Below, in pieces: positions 1-6,977 of a stretch of DNA of 64,000 bases (position 1 is the first letter of the stretch; the number at the start of each line of letters is the position of its first letter). Under the pieces are notes generated by a model. That model saw only the letters and a program-made list of their open reading frames with translations. It did not search any database and was not told the DNA's origin. The translations under genes were made by a program, and so were the position numbers. The stretch comes from Pelosinus baikalensis. GTDB taxonomy: Bacteria > Bacillota > Negativicutes > DSM-13327. The stretch is from the NCBI RefSeq assembly GCF_020819555.1, contig NZ_JAJHJB010000025.1:1-64000 (forward strand), given 5' to 3'.

Positions 1-21
1 TATAGATTGGCAGCATAAAAA

Positions 22-50
22 TATCGCCAACCGTTATCAGGCTGGCGATA
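22..50. terminator. hairpin, possible bidirectional terminator
   Basis: An 11-bp inverted repeat with one mismatch (TATCGCCAACC against GGCTGGCGATA) is flanked by A-rich sequence on the left and T-rich sequence on the right. It lies just outside the left end of the tRNA-Arg element and probably ends transcription of a gene off the window edge. Confidence 0.45.
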
Positions 51-126
51 GAAAATTTTATTATTTTTTATTGTCCTCTTGACGGGTAGCACACCATTTT
101 TAGTGCAACAGCCCCTTGAATTTCTA

Positions 127-172
127 TATGGTGCGCCCGGCAGGAATCGAACCTGCGCACATGGCTTCGGAG
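127..172 (-). repeat. attachment-site repeat: 3' half of tRNA-Arg(CCG), distal copy
   Basis: These 46 bases are identical to 3883-3928, which cover the 3' half of the intact tRNA-Arg gene from the anticodon loop to the encoded CCA end. Similarity continues loosely on both sides (CTTGAATTTC at 115-124 and 3872-3881; CCAA at 174-177 and 3930-3933). Beyond this point the D-arm and 5' acceptor strand are missing, so it is not a functional tRNA. A duplicated tRNA 3' end facing an intact tRNA beside an integrase relic is the usual mark of tyrosine-recombinase integration, and I read it as the far att site. Confidence 0.88.
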
Positions 173-275
173 ACCAAGACAGCTCTAATTTATAGCAATA
201 TGGTTGCTTGTTGGATTCCTTTTATTATATATATGCAAAAAAATATATCGTCAGATGCTTACCTTTACATTTTAT

Positions 276-626
276 TTATTTTTTATTCCAAGGCTTAAAC
301 GCCTTGATTTTATCTAGCATTCCAGTAGTATTACCATCAAACGTAATTGCTCTATCATCAAAAATAACCACTGCTGGCGGTTTTTCATCCGTTACATCGT
401 CGACTTGTATTTCATATTTTTTCAGCCATGCCTTTATTGCTTCAATTCCTCCTGGCTTATAGCATCGTGAAGAAACAACAACCACCCGATAGTGCTTACG
501 AACTTCTGTTATAGCTTCCTTAATGCCTTCTACTGGTGGATCAGGAATGATATCTGCACCTTGCCAACGACTCGTATAGCTATTAATTACTCCATCAAAA
601 TCGAATATTACAGTTTGCTTGCTCAA
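276..626 (-). CDS. small HAD-superfamily phosphatase-like protein
   Basis: A 116-residue protein with HAD signatures in order: motif I FDFDGV near residues 8-13, a motif II-like VVVVSSR near 48-54, and a motif IV-like IFDDRA near 88-93. The short length leaves room for only the core fold with little or no cap, as in phage-type HAD and polynucleotide 3'-phosphatase-like proteins. The start codon is TTG, chosen because a strong AGGAGGAAT site lies just upstream and no in-frame ATG lies nearby. It is cargo of the tRNA-Arg element, next to the distal att site. The substrate is unknown; phosphatase activity is inferred from the motifs only. Confidence 0.75.
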   Translation of the reverse strand: MSKQTVIFDFDGVINSYTSRWQGADIIPDPPVEGIKEAITEVRKHYRVVVVSSRCYKPGGIEAIKAWLKKYEIQVDDVTDEKPPAVVIFDDRAITFDGNTTGMLDKIKAFKPWNKK

Positions 627-987
627 TTACATTCCTCCTTTCTATTAATTTGCCTCAACAGGACTGATTTTATTATAGGATTCATGGTTATTACCAATCC
701 CAATAACCTTCATGTCATTTTCTAAGACCGCTGCTATTCTTTTTTTCTTTTTCCACCATAGAAATAAACAGGTCCATACTGGGTATAGTTTTCCTGGATG
801 TATAGCATCTGTAGTTAGCTGCCTAATCTAGTTTCTATCTTTTTAGCACCGCGGGCGATTGGACTCGCCCACGGCTGTAATATTCTTATTGTTTTCATGA
901 TGTTAGTCTCCTTTTTTATTTATGAGCAAATAATAATTTGATTATGGGTTAGAATAAATAAACAACAAATTTATGGAGGGATCATAT
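627..987. other. gene-free stretch inside the element
   Basis: No credible coding frame is seen. The one structure is an imperfect inverted repeat at 849-874 (CCGCGGGCGA against TCGCCCACGG) without a T-run on either side. The region before 980 is AT-rich and probably carries the promoter of the next gene. Confidence 0.4.
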
Positions 988-1377
988 ATGGCTGATGCCG
1001 ACAAGTTAATGCAGGAAGAGTTTATGCCTTTTTATAAGCGTACATTTGAAGCGTTTATCAATAACCATAGTTCGCTATATTCAATTGCCGAAAAAATCAT
1101 GTCTGACAAGAAGAACCACATAGGGATATGCATTACGCTAAACGAAAGTACCATTGGTGAGTACACTGTTTATTTCAATGGAGCAACCATTTCTCATCTT
1201 GAAGCTGGGGCACTTTCTTCAGAAATACATACTCCTTTTGGAATCGTTAAGCCATATGTAATTCTTGAAAAAAGTACTGTTGAAAACATGATTGCAGATG
1301 AACCGAATTTTATCAAAGATCCAATTACGACTAAAATGAAATACGTCCATAATGTTACTATAAAGTTTTTAAAATGA
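988..1377 (+). CDS. conserved-looking protein of unknown function
   Basis: About 129 residues, soluble, with no signal peptide or membrane segment. I chose the ATG at 988 (start MADADKL) over the in-frame ATG at 973 because the 973 codon sits inside the GGAGGG ribosome-binding site (975-980) that serves 988. The middle of the protein (YTVYFNGATISHLEAG) and its size faintly recall SCP2/sterol-carrier-like small-molecule binding folds, but this is too weak for a name. A clear stem-loop at 1387-1426 follows the stop codon, which supports a real transcription unit. It is element cargo on the strand opposite to the HAD gene. Confidence 0.65.
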   Translation: MADADKLMQEEFMPFYKRTFEAFINNHSSLYSIAEKIMSDKKNHIGICITLNESTIGEYTVYFNGATISHLEAGALSSEIHTPFGIVKPYVILEKSTVENMIADEPNFIKDPITTKMKYVHNVTIKFLK

Positions 1378-1386
1378 GTAGATGAG

Positions 1387-1426
1387 GCTGTCGCATTAGC
1401 GATATAATAATATCGCTGACGACAGC
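1387..1426 (+). terminator. rho-independent terminator
   Basis: A nested stem (GCTGTCG with CGACAGC, and inside it AGCGATAT with ATATCGCT) is followed by TTTT, about 10 bases after the stop codon of the gene at 988-1377. Confidence 0.75.
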
Positions 1427-1486
1427 TTTTCCCTTGCCAAAACCAAGCAATTCTCTTTTAAAATTGAAGATAGTATTACCTGGAAT

Positions 1487-1543
1487 AAAAAGGGCACACG
1501 AAAAAAGAGGAACATTTTCCTCAAATTTTTGTGTGCCCTTTTT
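1487..1543. terminator. long bidirectional hairpin
   Basis: AAAAAGGGCACAC pairs perfectly with GTGTGCCCTTTTT, enclosing a second stem formed by GAGGAA and TTCCTC. Runs of A and T on opposite sides make it terminator-like in both directions. It lies between the element genes at 988 and 1709. Confidence 0.6.
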
Positions 1544-1708
1544 CTGGTTTTAAGCTACTTTCAACGGATGCAAATGGACCCGCATCTGCCACTTTGTATT
1601 TTATTATGCAGTTTATTCACATTCTCAAAGAGAATCTACCTTACCGTCTGTAACCTTTTCCTAAGTTGAGAATACCTTATATCAATAAATTAAGACTGAG
1701 GGATCGGA

Positions 1709-1921
1709 ATGAAATCTGATGACATTGACAATATCGTCATTTGGGCAATAGTCCTCACAATTATTTCAGACGCTCTTGCGTTATTCGCTGAATTATTAAA
1801 CCAGCGATGTGAAAAGAAAGCAGAACGAGAACAAGAAAAAAAAGAAAAAAAATTCAATCTGGAAATTGAGAACTTACAAAAACGGATTTCTGCCTTAGAG
1901 AAACAAGTGGGTACAGTCTAA
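1709..1921 (+). CDS. small membrane-anchored coiled-coil protein
   Basis: Seventy residues: a hydrophobic stretch at about 9-29 that could span the membrane, then a strongly charged Lys/Glu helix (about 34-66) with a heptad-like pattern typical of a coiled coil. A GAGGGATCGG ribosome-binding region precedes the ATG. Small single-pass coiled-coil proteins of this shape are common in phage and island cargo, where several act as holins or membrane modulators; nothing here proves such a role. Lies in the tRNA-Arg element. Confidence 0.55.
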   Translation: MKSDDIDNIVIWAIVLTIISDALALFAELLNQRCEKKAEREQEKKEKKFNLEIENLQKRISALEKQVGTV

Positions 1922-1962
1922 TAATTTCTATCATCCTTCAGCGGATTATTCTTGTCATCAAT

Positions 1963-2340
1963 CTAAAATAAGAAAAACAACTTGTCAGTTTTCCAAACGT
2001 GTTTAATTTCTCCACCAGTGACTTTTTTAATTTCGGACGTATCAAGGTGGACTTCAGCTTCAATAGCTTTATCTTTGGATTAATTACGCTGTAGACCAAT
2101 TGGAATATACCACTCCCAATTACGATAGTTGTTATTTTTAAAGACGGCAACGTCATAGGAATTTTGAGCTGTTTTATTTGTATTAGGTGTGACAATCGTA
2201 TTATCGGTTTTATCGAGTGCTGCAGGGGGTAGCGTAGGATTTTTATCGTTTATACGTTTTGCTACATCTTCGCAGCTGCCTGTACAGTCGATGTCTGCAC
2301 AGTAAATACATATGTAAAGTCCGCCAATTATACTGGCGGG
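1963..2340 (-). pseudogene. decayed copy 1 of an unknown exported or membrane protein gene
   Basis: Read on the minus strand, this gives a hydrophobic start (SIIGGLYICIYC), a Cys-rich piece (CADIDCTGSCEDVAKRIND), a linker, then YDVAVFKNNNYRNWEW and, after an in-frame TAA, a charged C-terminus ending KTDKLFFLF. A stop (2341-2343) lies just ahead of the frame and no start codon with a ribosome site is present. The internal TAA replaces a Phe codon found in the related copy at 2618-2975. The shared blocks FKNNNYRNW and SDKLFFLF/TDKLFFLF show that the two are paralogues. I do not recognise the family. Confidence 0.6.
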
Positions 2341-2352
2341 CTAACCTAAAAG

Positions 2353-2490
2353 TTATCTATGACAATCATCTTCCTCAGCCAATTCACGAACTATTCGAAG
2401 GAGTTCGCGTTCTATTCTTTCTATCTCTTCGACTTCAAGTTCTAATCTTTCTATTCTATTTTCGTCTTCATGGCAATTTCCGTGTGACAT
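2353..2490 (-). CDS. 45-residue highly charged helical protein
   Basis: A short frame preceded by a near-perfect AAGGAGG ribosome site seven bases before ATG. The protein begins MSHGNCHEDENR, continues as an Arg/Glu/Ile-rich amphipathic helix suited to coiled-coil pairing, and ends EEDDCHR. Cys and His near both ends (HGNCHED and DDCHR) could bind a metal or form disulfides in a dimer; that is inference. It lies between the two decayed paralogues in the tRNA-Arg element and is read in the same direction. The family is not recognised. Confidence 0.6.
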   Translation of the reverse strand: MSHGNCHEDENRIERLELEVEEIERIERELLRIVRELAEEDDCHR

Positions 2491-2617
2491 AAATTAACAC
2501 CTCCTTATTATAACATAATATGTTTTTGAGGTGTTAAAAGTGATAAACACAAAAATATCGCCAAACTCATAAGAGCAAGGTGGTGATTTTTAAATTGGCA
2601 AGTGCTTGCCGATTTAC

Positions 2618-2975
2618 TTAAAACAAGAAAAATAACTTATCCGATTTCCTAGTATATTTTACTTCCGATCCTGATCTATTATCACCAAAATGGTGTTCAT
2701 AACTTACTGCAGCATCCTTGCTGAAATTCCTCTGCAGCTCTACGGGTACATACCGATATCGCCACCATGCTGGCCGTAACCAGCAGACCATCCCCAATTC
2801 CTATAGTTGTTATTTTTAAACACAGCAACGTCATAATTATGACTGGTCAATTAATTTCTTAGTAACTTTAGGGGCGTATTCAGAGCACTCGCCACCTTTC
2901 CACTTGACAAGCTTGGCTATACATATTTCAAATATGATTGCGAAAATCGGTTAATGTACATTCTACGGTTGGCAT
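2618..2975 (-). pseudogene. decayed copy 2 of the same unknown gene
   Basis: A good start remains (AAGGAGGAG then ATG at 2975, MPTVECTLTDF), but the frame breaks after about 15 codons. The sense can be followed through other frames: a hydrophobic AIIFEICIAKLVKW piece, a Cys-containing segment, YDVAVFKNNNYRNWGW, a third shift near GMYVPVELQ, and the end RKSDKLFFLF. At least three frameshifts are needed. It is paralogous to 1963-2340; the retained ribosome site shows that it was once an expressed gene. Confidence 0.6.
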
Positions 2976-3046
2976 ATTACTCCTCCTTCTCTATTTTTAG
3001 GTATGAAAAAAGCGCCCCAGTGGACGCTTAAAGTTATATTTATTTT

Positions 3047-3259
3047 TCAATTCCATCGACCATTCATATTCTTTTCAAATATACTTACTTTATCCTCATC
3101 TGCTTCACCACCTTTAAGATGCGTTTCAGTATATTTATTTTGGATCTCAACTGAACCAGAATGTTTCAATTCTTCGAATAATTTTTGCCGACCTTCGTCG
3201 GATAATTTTTGGACAAATTTATTAATCTCTGTCCATTCATCAATATGATTTTTATTCAT
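3047..3259 (-). CDS. 70-residue protein of unknown function
   Basis: A short acidic/basic soluble protein starting MNKNHIDEWTEINKF, with a predicted helical first half. AAGGAGGCACTAT precedes the ATG at good spacing, which is the main support for its reality. No motif is recognised. It is the last cargo gene before the integrase relic. Confidence 0.55.
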   Translation of the reverse strand: MNKNHIDEWTEINKFVQKLSDEGRQKLFEELKHSGSVEIQNKYTETHLKGGEADEDKVSIFEKNMNGRWN

Positions 3260-3320
3260 ATAGTGCCTCCTTATCCAGTCTTACATTTAGTATATCCAAA
3301 TTTTCATAATATTTCACAAT

Positions 3321-3408
3321 AAAAAAGAGCCCGAAGGCTCTTAGCTTAAATAAGTACAAATAAAGACCCCAAAACAGATAAATCTGCTGCTGGAGTCTCT
3401 TTTTCAAA
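3321..3408. terminator. two adjacent terminator-like hairpins
   Basis: AGAGCC-CGAA-GGCTCT preceded by A6 ends minus-strand transcription near 3325. A second, weaker stem centred on CAGATAAATCTG and followed by CTTTTTC near 3400 points the other way. They separate the small gene at 3047-3259 from the integrase relic. Confidence 0.5.
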
Positions 3409-3432
3409 ATCTATCCTGCAATACTTAAACTG

Positions 3433-3840
3433 CATTTAGAAGAGTAGGACAGTATGAAAGAAATTGCAGGTGATAAATGGAATGAAACTGATTTAATCTT
3501 TACCACGGTTGTGGGAAAATCCATGTTTCCATCAACCATTAACCACTGGCTCATAAAATTTTAAGATAAGCATAAACTCTCACATATAAGCCCCCACTCT
3601 TTCCGGCACATGTCAGTAGCTATGGACCGGGGCTTTATCTGAGCGCGCACGACATGCTCAGATGAGCACTACAGCTGATATCTATGTACATTGTATTACC
3701 ACAAAAGGATCAGGCAATAGCAGCTAGTTTAAATGAGATTATCGTTAAATCGCAAAATACTAAAGAAGAAAAACCTATGCTAAAAGTTAAACGAAGATAC
3801 GTCTTGCGCAAATTGTTACCCACGTTGCTACCCAAGTAAA
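3433..3840 (+). pseudogene. tyrosine recombinase (integrase) C-terminal remnant
   Basis: The frame from 3454 reads KEIAGDKWNETDLIFTT and then the PSTINHWLIKF block seen in tRNA-targeting phage and island integrases. It hits a stop at 3562, resumes with SPHSFRH (the H-x-x-R of the catalytic core), meets a second stop, then shifts frame to give HAQMSTTADIYVH, which holds the second catalytic His and the Tyr nucleophile. A C-terminal tail runs to 3840. All recognisable catalytic residues are present but the frame is broken at least twice, and the N-terminal and core-binding domains are gone. It lies 45 bases from the tRNA-Arg 3' end, as expected for the integrase of this element. Confidence 0.85.
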
Positions 3841-3884
3841 CATAAAAGCCTTTGAGGTTAACCCTCAAAGGCTTGAATTTCGTA

Positions 3885-3959
3885 TGGTGCGCCCGGCAGG
3901 AATCGAACCTGCGCACATGGCTTCGGAGGCCAATGCTCTATCCCCTGAGCTACGGGCGC
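3885..3959 (-). tRNA. tRNA-Arg (anticodon CCG)
   Basis: A complete cloverleaf on the minus strand: acceptor GCGCCCG pairs with CGGGCGC, followed by A and an encoded CCA. The D-arm is GCTC..GAGC, the anticodon loop is CTCCGAA (anticodon CCG, reading CGG) and the T-loop is TTCGATT. It is the integration target of the element to its left; its 3' half is duplicated at 127-172. Confidence 0.95.
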
Positions 3960-4040
3960 ACATTAATGAGTTTAAACCACAAAACTCATTATATCATAAA
4001 ACTAATACCCTGTCTAATCAATTGTCGATGTAAGCTTTCA

Positions 4041-4430
4041 TCATTTATAATCGATCTGAGCCTGACAATAAGGACAAACTTTAGATTCCCGCTCTATCTC
4101 ATTCCCACAAGACTGACATTTTAACTGCAGAGTATGCTTACAATAAGGACATACTAAAAAACTCTCCTGGACCTTACTGCCACACATAGGACAAGGGGTC
4201 GTCTCTTCTACCACAGTTGCTTCTACATCAATAATATCTGGATCGGCGTTCCGCTGCCTGTCTATATTGGGTTTACGACCAAGTAACAAATATAAGGGGA
4301 CGATTACAATCGGCATCGGAATACTAGCTACAGCCCATAATAGCGAGGTAAAAAAAGGCTGTCCTAGTTTTTTTGCATCATTATATATAAAATACGCAAC
4401 TATTAACCCAATCAACATATTAATTCCCAT
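4041..4430 (-). CDS. membrane protein with double zinc ribbon
   Basis: About 129 residues. Two hydrophobic segments (about 3-17 and 26-50) are followed by a polar linker and two zinc ribbons: CPMCGSK...CPYCK (about 80-98) and CQSCGNE...CPYCQ (about 105-123). Each has a CxxC pair at both ends, so two zinc ions are expected on the cytoplasmic side. Small zinc-ribbon membrane proteins of this kind are widespread and mostly uncharacterised. It is a single gene between tRNA-Arg and the permease; a GGTGG sequence precedes the ATG. Confidence 0.75.
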   Translation of the reverse strand: MGINMLIGLIVAYFIYNDAKKLGQPFFTSLLWAVASIPMPIVIVPLYLLLGRKPNIDRQRNADPDIIDVEATVVEETTPCPMCGSKVQESFLVCPYCKHTLQLKCQSCGNEIERESKVCPYCQAQIDYK

Positions 4431-4500
4431 ATCAAAACCACCTTACCCTAATGATACGTTATTATAGCATCAAAAACAGCAGGTAGGCAACAACTAAGAC

Positions 4501-5820
4501 TTAGCTACTAATTTCTTGCAAAGACTTGCCTTTTGTCTCTTCTCCTAAAAACCAAACGATAACTGCTACTCCTAACATCACAATGGTAAACATCATAAAC
4601 ACCTTACTAAAGCCGTCATTCCCAGATATCATATAACCGACAACCGTAGGTGCCAAAATGCCGCCAATGCGACCTACAGCAGCTGCCCAACCAGACCCAT
4701 AAGCACGAACTTTAGTAGGATATAACTCTGGAGTATAGGTATATACGACTCCCCATGCTCCTAAATTGAAAAATGACATCATACTGCCCCACCATAATAC
4801 AGTAGCTGCATTTCCTCCCTGTCCAAAGAAATAAGCACATACAGCACAAGCCGCTAAAAAACCTGATAAAGTAGCTTTGCGCCCTATACGATCTACGAGA
4901 TAGGCTGCAGCAAAATATCCTGGTAATTGGGCTAATGTCATAACTAACACATATTCAAAAGTTTTAATAACAGTATAGCCCTGCCCTACCATTAATGAAG
5001 GCAGCCAAGTAAATATTCCATAATAGGAATACACAATGCCAAACCATAATATCCACAACATAATTGTCCTTTTAATAAACTGCGTTTTCCAGAGATCTGC
5101 AAAAACAGCTGGTGTTATATCTTTATTCTCTGGTGCAATTATGCTGGCAGCAGGCTTTATTCCTGCAGACTCTTCCAGTTTACTAACTAGATCATGAGCC
5201 TCCTTAACTTTTCCCTTGCCGAGTAAATAAGGAATTGACTCTGGTACTGACTTCCAAACCTTAAATACATATAAGGCAGGTAATGCACCAATAAAAAAAG
5301 CGATATTCCAACCATAGCTAGGAATCACCAGATAAGAGATTAAAGCTGCAACTAACCAACCGATCCCCCAAAAGCTTTCTAATAATACTACAAAACGTCC
5401 TCTAGCTGTAGGCGGCGCATATTCACTTACTAGGGTAACTGCTACCGGAAGTTGTCCACCTAAGCCGAAGCCTACCAAAAACCGAAACAATAATAAGGAT
5501 TCAAAGTTCCATGCCAAACCACACAAGCCTGTAGCTACACTATACATAACAAGAGTAGCTGAAAATACTTTCTTACGTCCAAAACGATCTGCCATAGACC
5601 CAGACAATACAGCTCCTAATGCCATCCCCACCAAACCAATACTGCCGATGTAGCCAACTTGAGTACTAGTCAGCCCCCATACTTTTGCAAGCGTAGGAAG
5701 AACAAAAGCAATAATGCCTGTATCCATGGCATCAAACATCCACCCCAGTCCCGTAATTACTAATAAACGATAATGGAATTTTGTCACAGGCACATTTTCT
5801 AATCGAGTAATAATATCCAT
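4501..5820 (-). CDS. niaP: NiaP-type MFS permease, probable niacin transporter
   Basis: About 439 residues with twelve predicted membrane helices. The TM1 motif GWMFDAMD (27-34), the loop DRFGRKK (78-84) and ARGRF..ESFWGIGW place it in the sugar-porter-like MFS group that contains Bacillus YceI/NiaP. The longer frame to 5892 is rejected: GGAGGG lies just upstream of the ATG at 5820, and a promoter and operator occupy the extra bases. The promoter region carries a palindrome resembling the NiaR (nicotinate-responsive repressor) operator, and niaR itself lies at 11631-12149. Family plus operator make niacin uptake likely; other small carboxylates or aromatic acids remain possible. Confidence 0.75.
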   Translation of the reverse strand: MDIITRLENVPVTKFHYRLLVITGLGWMFDAMDTGIIAFVLPTLAKVWGLTSTQVGYIGSIGLVGMALGAVLSGSMADRFGRKKVFSATLVMYSVATGLCGLAWNFESLLLFRFLVGFGLGGQLPVAVTLVSEYAPPTARGRFVVLLESFWGIGWLVAALISYLVIPSYGWNIAFFIGALPALYVFKVWKSVPESIPYLLGKGKVKEAHDLVSKLEESAGIKPAASIIAPENKDITPAVFADLWKTQFIKRTIMLWILWFGIVYSYYGIFTWLPSLMVGQGYTVIKTFEYVLVMTLAQLPGYFAAAYLVDRIGRKATLSGFLAACAVCAYFFGQGGNAATVLWWGSMMSFFNLGAWGVVYTYTPELYPTKVRAYGSGWAAAVGRIGGILAPTVVGYMISGNDGFSKVFMMFTIVMLGVAVIVWFLGEETKGKSLQEISS

Positions 5821-5839
5821 AAAGCCCTCCAAAGTAATA

Positions 5840-5859
5840 ACATCTGTCTTGTCACATGT
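5840..5859. promoter_or_regulatory. candidate NiaR operator
   Basis: ACATCTG-TCTTGT-CACATGT is an imperfect inverted repeat with 6 of 7 positions matched in the arms. It lies immediately downstream of the -10 box of the niaP promoter, where a bound repressor would block transcription. The TGTCTTG core and outer ACA/TGT resemble what I recall of NiaR (YrxA) sites ahead of niacin and NAD genes in Firmicutes. It needs a matrix search to confirm. Confidence 0.6.
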
Positions 5860-5863
5860 ATGT

Positions 5864-5892
5864 ATTATAGCGCTTCTCTCTCTTGATGACAA
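5864..5892 (-). promoter_or_regulatory. sigma-A promoter of niaP
   Basis: On the minus strand TTGTCA (5892-5887), a 17-base spacer and TATAAT (5869-5864). It is near consensus with ideal spacing, and the expected start site falls inside the NiaR-like palindrome. Confidence 0.75.
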
Positions 5893-5958
5893 TAGTTAGT
5901 TTGCTAGAAATTCCTACTCAGCATACATGTTTTTATCTAAAAAAAGCTCTCCAACCTT

Positions 5959-6741
5959 TTAGGATGGAAAGCCAAAATCTGCTTTTATATTATTGTGTAC
6001 AAAGTTCTTTTCACTCTTAGTTAAGGATGTTATTCCACCTCGTTTGAGCTGAATTAATGATTCTTCTACCATCGTTATATGTTTACCCATTGTTTTTCGA
6101 GCCAGGCTAGGTTTTTTCTGTTCAATTGCATGAAAAATGGAACAATGCGAATCATACAAAACATTCTGCATATTTTCTTCCATAAAAATTTTTTGTCTGG
6201 AGAATCGATAGGTACTATTCATTAGATCAGAAACAGCCCCCATTAATTTAATCATAATAGGATTATGGGCGGCTTTCAGTATAGCAAAATGAAAATCTGC
6301 ATCTGCCTTGTCACCCACTTCTCCATCATTCACTTCATCTACCATGCGATGCAGGGCAGCACGCATCTCTTCTATATCTTCTGGTGTAGCACGAGCAGCG
6401 GCTAACGCGGCAATTTCAACTTCTAAAGTTTTTCTTACTTCCAATAAATTCATTGCATCATCAACATTTACATGTAATAAAAAAGATAATGGCTCAAGCA
6501 TTCCTTCAAAAGACACCTGACGTACAAAACTGCCTTCTCCTGGACGTATCGTTATAATCCCCATTATTTCTAGGGCGCTGAATGCTTCTCGTATAGAGGC
6601 GCAACTAACATTTAGTTTCTCTGATAATTCACGTTCCGATAATAATTTATCACCTGGCTGCAATTCCCCGATAACAATAAGCTGCTTAATTTGTTCAATT
6701 ACTTCTTCATATACTTTTTTTGTTTTAACTGGCTTAAACAT
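5959..6741 (-). CDS. FadR/GntR-family transcriptional regulator (LldR/LutR-like)
   Basis: 260 residues. An N-terminal winged helix-turn-helix (about 5-70, with GDKLLSERELSEKLNVS and IRPGEGSFVR) is followed by an all-helical FCD ligand-binding domain (about 85-225) with the usual metal-binding Asp/His pattern. I chose ATG 6741 (MFKPVK) because the upstream ATG is part of the GGAGG that serves it. Position next to lactate permease and the lut genes suggests control by L-lactate or a related hydroxy acid. It is read in the same direction as lldP but separated from it by a strong hairpin. Confidence 0.85.
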   Translation of the reverse strand: MFKPVKTKKVYEEVIEQIKQLIVIGELQPGDKLLSERELSEKLNVSCASIREAFSALEIMGIITIRPGEGSFVRQVSFEGMLEPLSFLLHVNVDDAMNLLEVRKTLEVEIAALAAARATPEDIEEMRAALHRMVDEVNDGEVGDKADADFHFAILKAAHNPIMIKLMGAVSDLMNSTYRFSRQKIFMEENMQNVLYDSHCSIFHAIEQKKPSLARKTMGKHITMVEESLIQLKRGGITSLTKSEKNFVHNNIKADFGFPS

Positions 6742-6818
6742 ATAATCCTCCATCTTCCCTTAATCATTGCAGAGATCTATAAATGTCAGTGATAAGGATG
6801 TACGATCTATCAGTTAAA

Positions 6819-6855
6819 TACATGGCGGGCTGCATAGTTTGCCGCCCGCCATGTA
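6819..6855. terminator. hairpin after lldP
   Basis: A perfect 12-bp stem (TACATGGCGGGC with GCCCGCCATGTA) and a 13-base loop. It lies 120 bases beyond the lldP stop codon and just ahead of the GntR-type gene. No long T-run follows on the minus strand, so it may be an mRNA 3'-end stabiliser rather than a classic terminator. Confidence 0.5.
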
Positions 6856-6977
6856 CTAGATAAGTGTTAGTAACGATGATTATCTATTACATCACTTATA
6901 ATCATATTTCTTTCATGATATACTATTTTCTTTCATAAGTCTAGACCCTAGTATAACATTCATTTACCCGGAAATCC

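Larger units (their letters stand above)
127..3928. mobile_element. degenerate integrated element in tRNA-Arg, about 3.76 kb
   Basis: The element is bounded by 46-bp perfect direct repeats (127-172 and 3883-3928). It carries a broken tyrosine integrase whose 3' end (3840) lies next to the intact tRNA, the standard arrangement for tRNA-integrated islands. Cargo is a HAD-like phosphatase, a 130-residue unknown protein, three very small proteins and two decayed paralogues of another unknown gene. No replication, capsid or conjugation gene is visible. It is best described as the remnant of a small genomic island, satellite or prophage, now unable to mobilise itself because the integrase frame is broken. 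Confidence 0.8.

Noticed and set aside
127..200. A second tRNA-Arg gene
   Set aside because: Only the 3' half matches; the D-arm and 5' acceptor strand have no counterpart, so it cannot fold as a tRNA. It is treated as an att repeat.
1938..2195. An 85-residue minus-strand frame
   Set aside because: It is an alternative frame of the decayed gene at 1963-2340; the homology with copy 2 lies in the other frame.
2259..2492. A 77-residue plus-strand frame
   Set aside because: Antisense to the small minus-strand gene at 2353-2490, which has a strong ribosome site; the plus frame has none.
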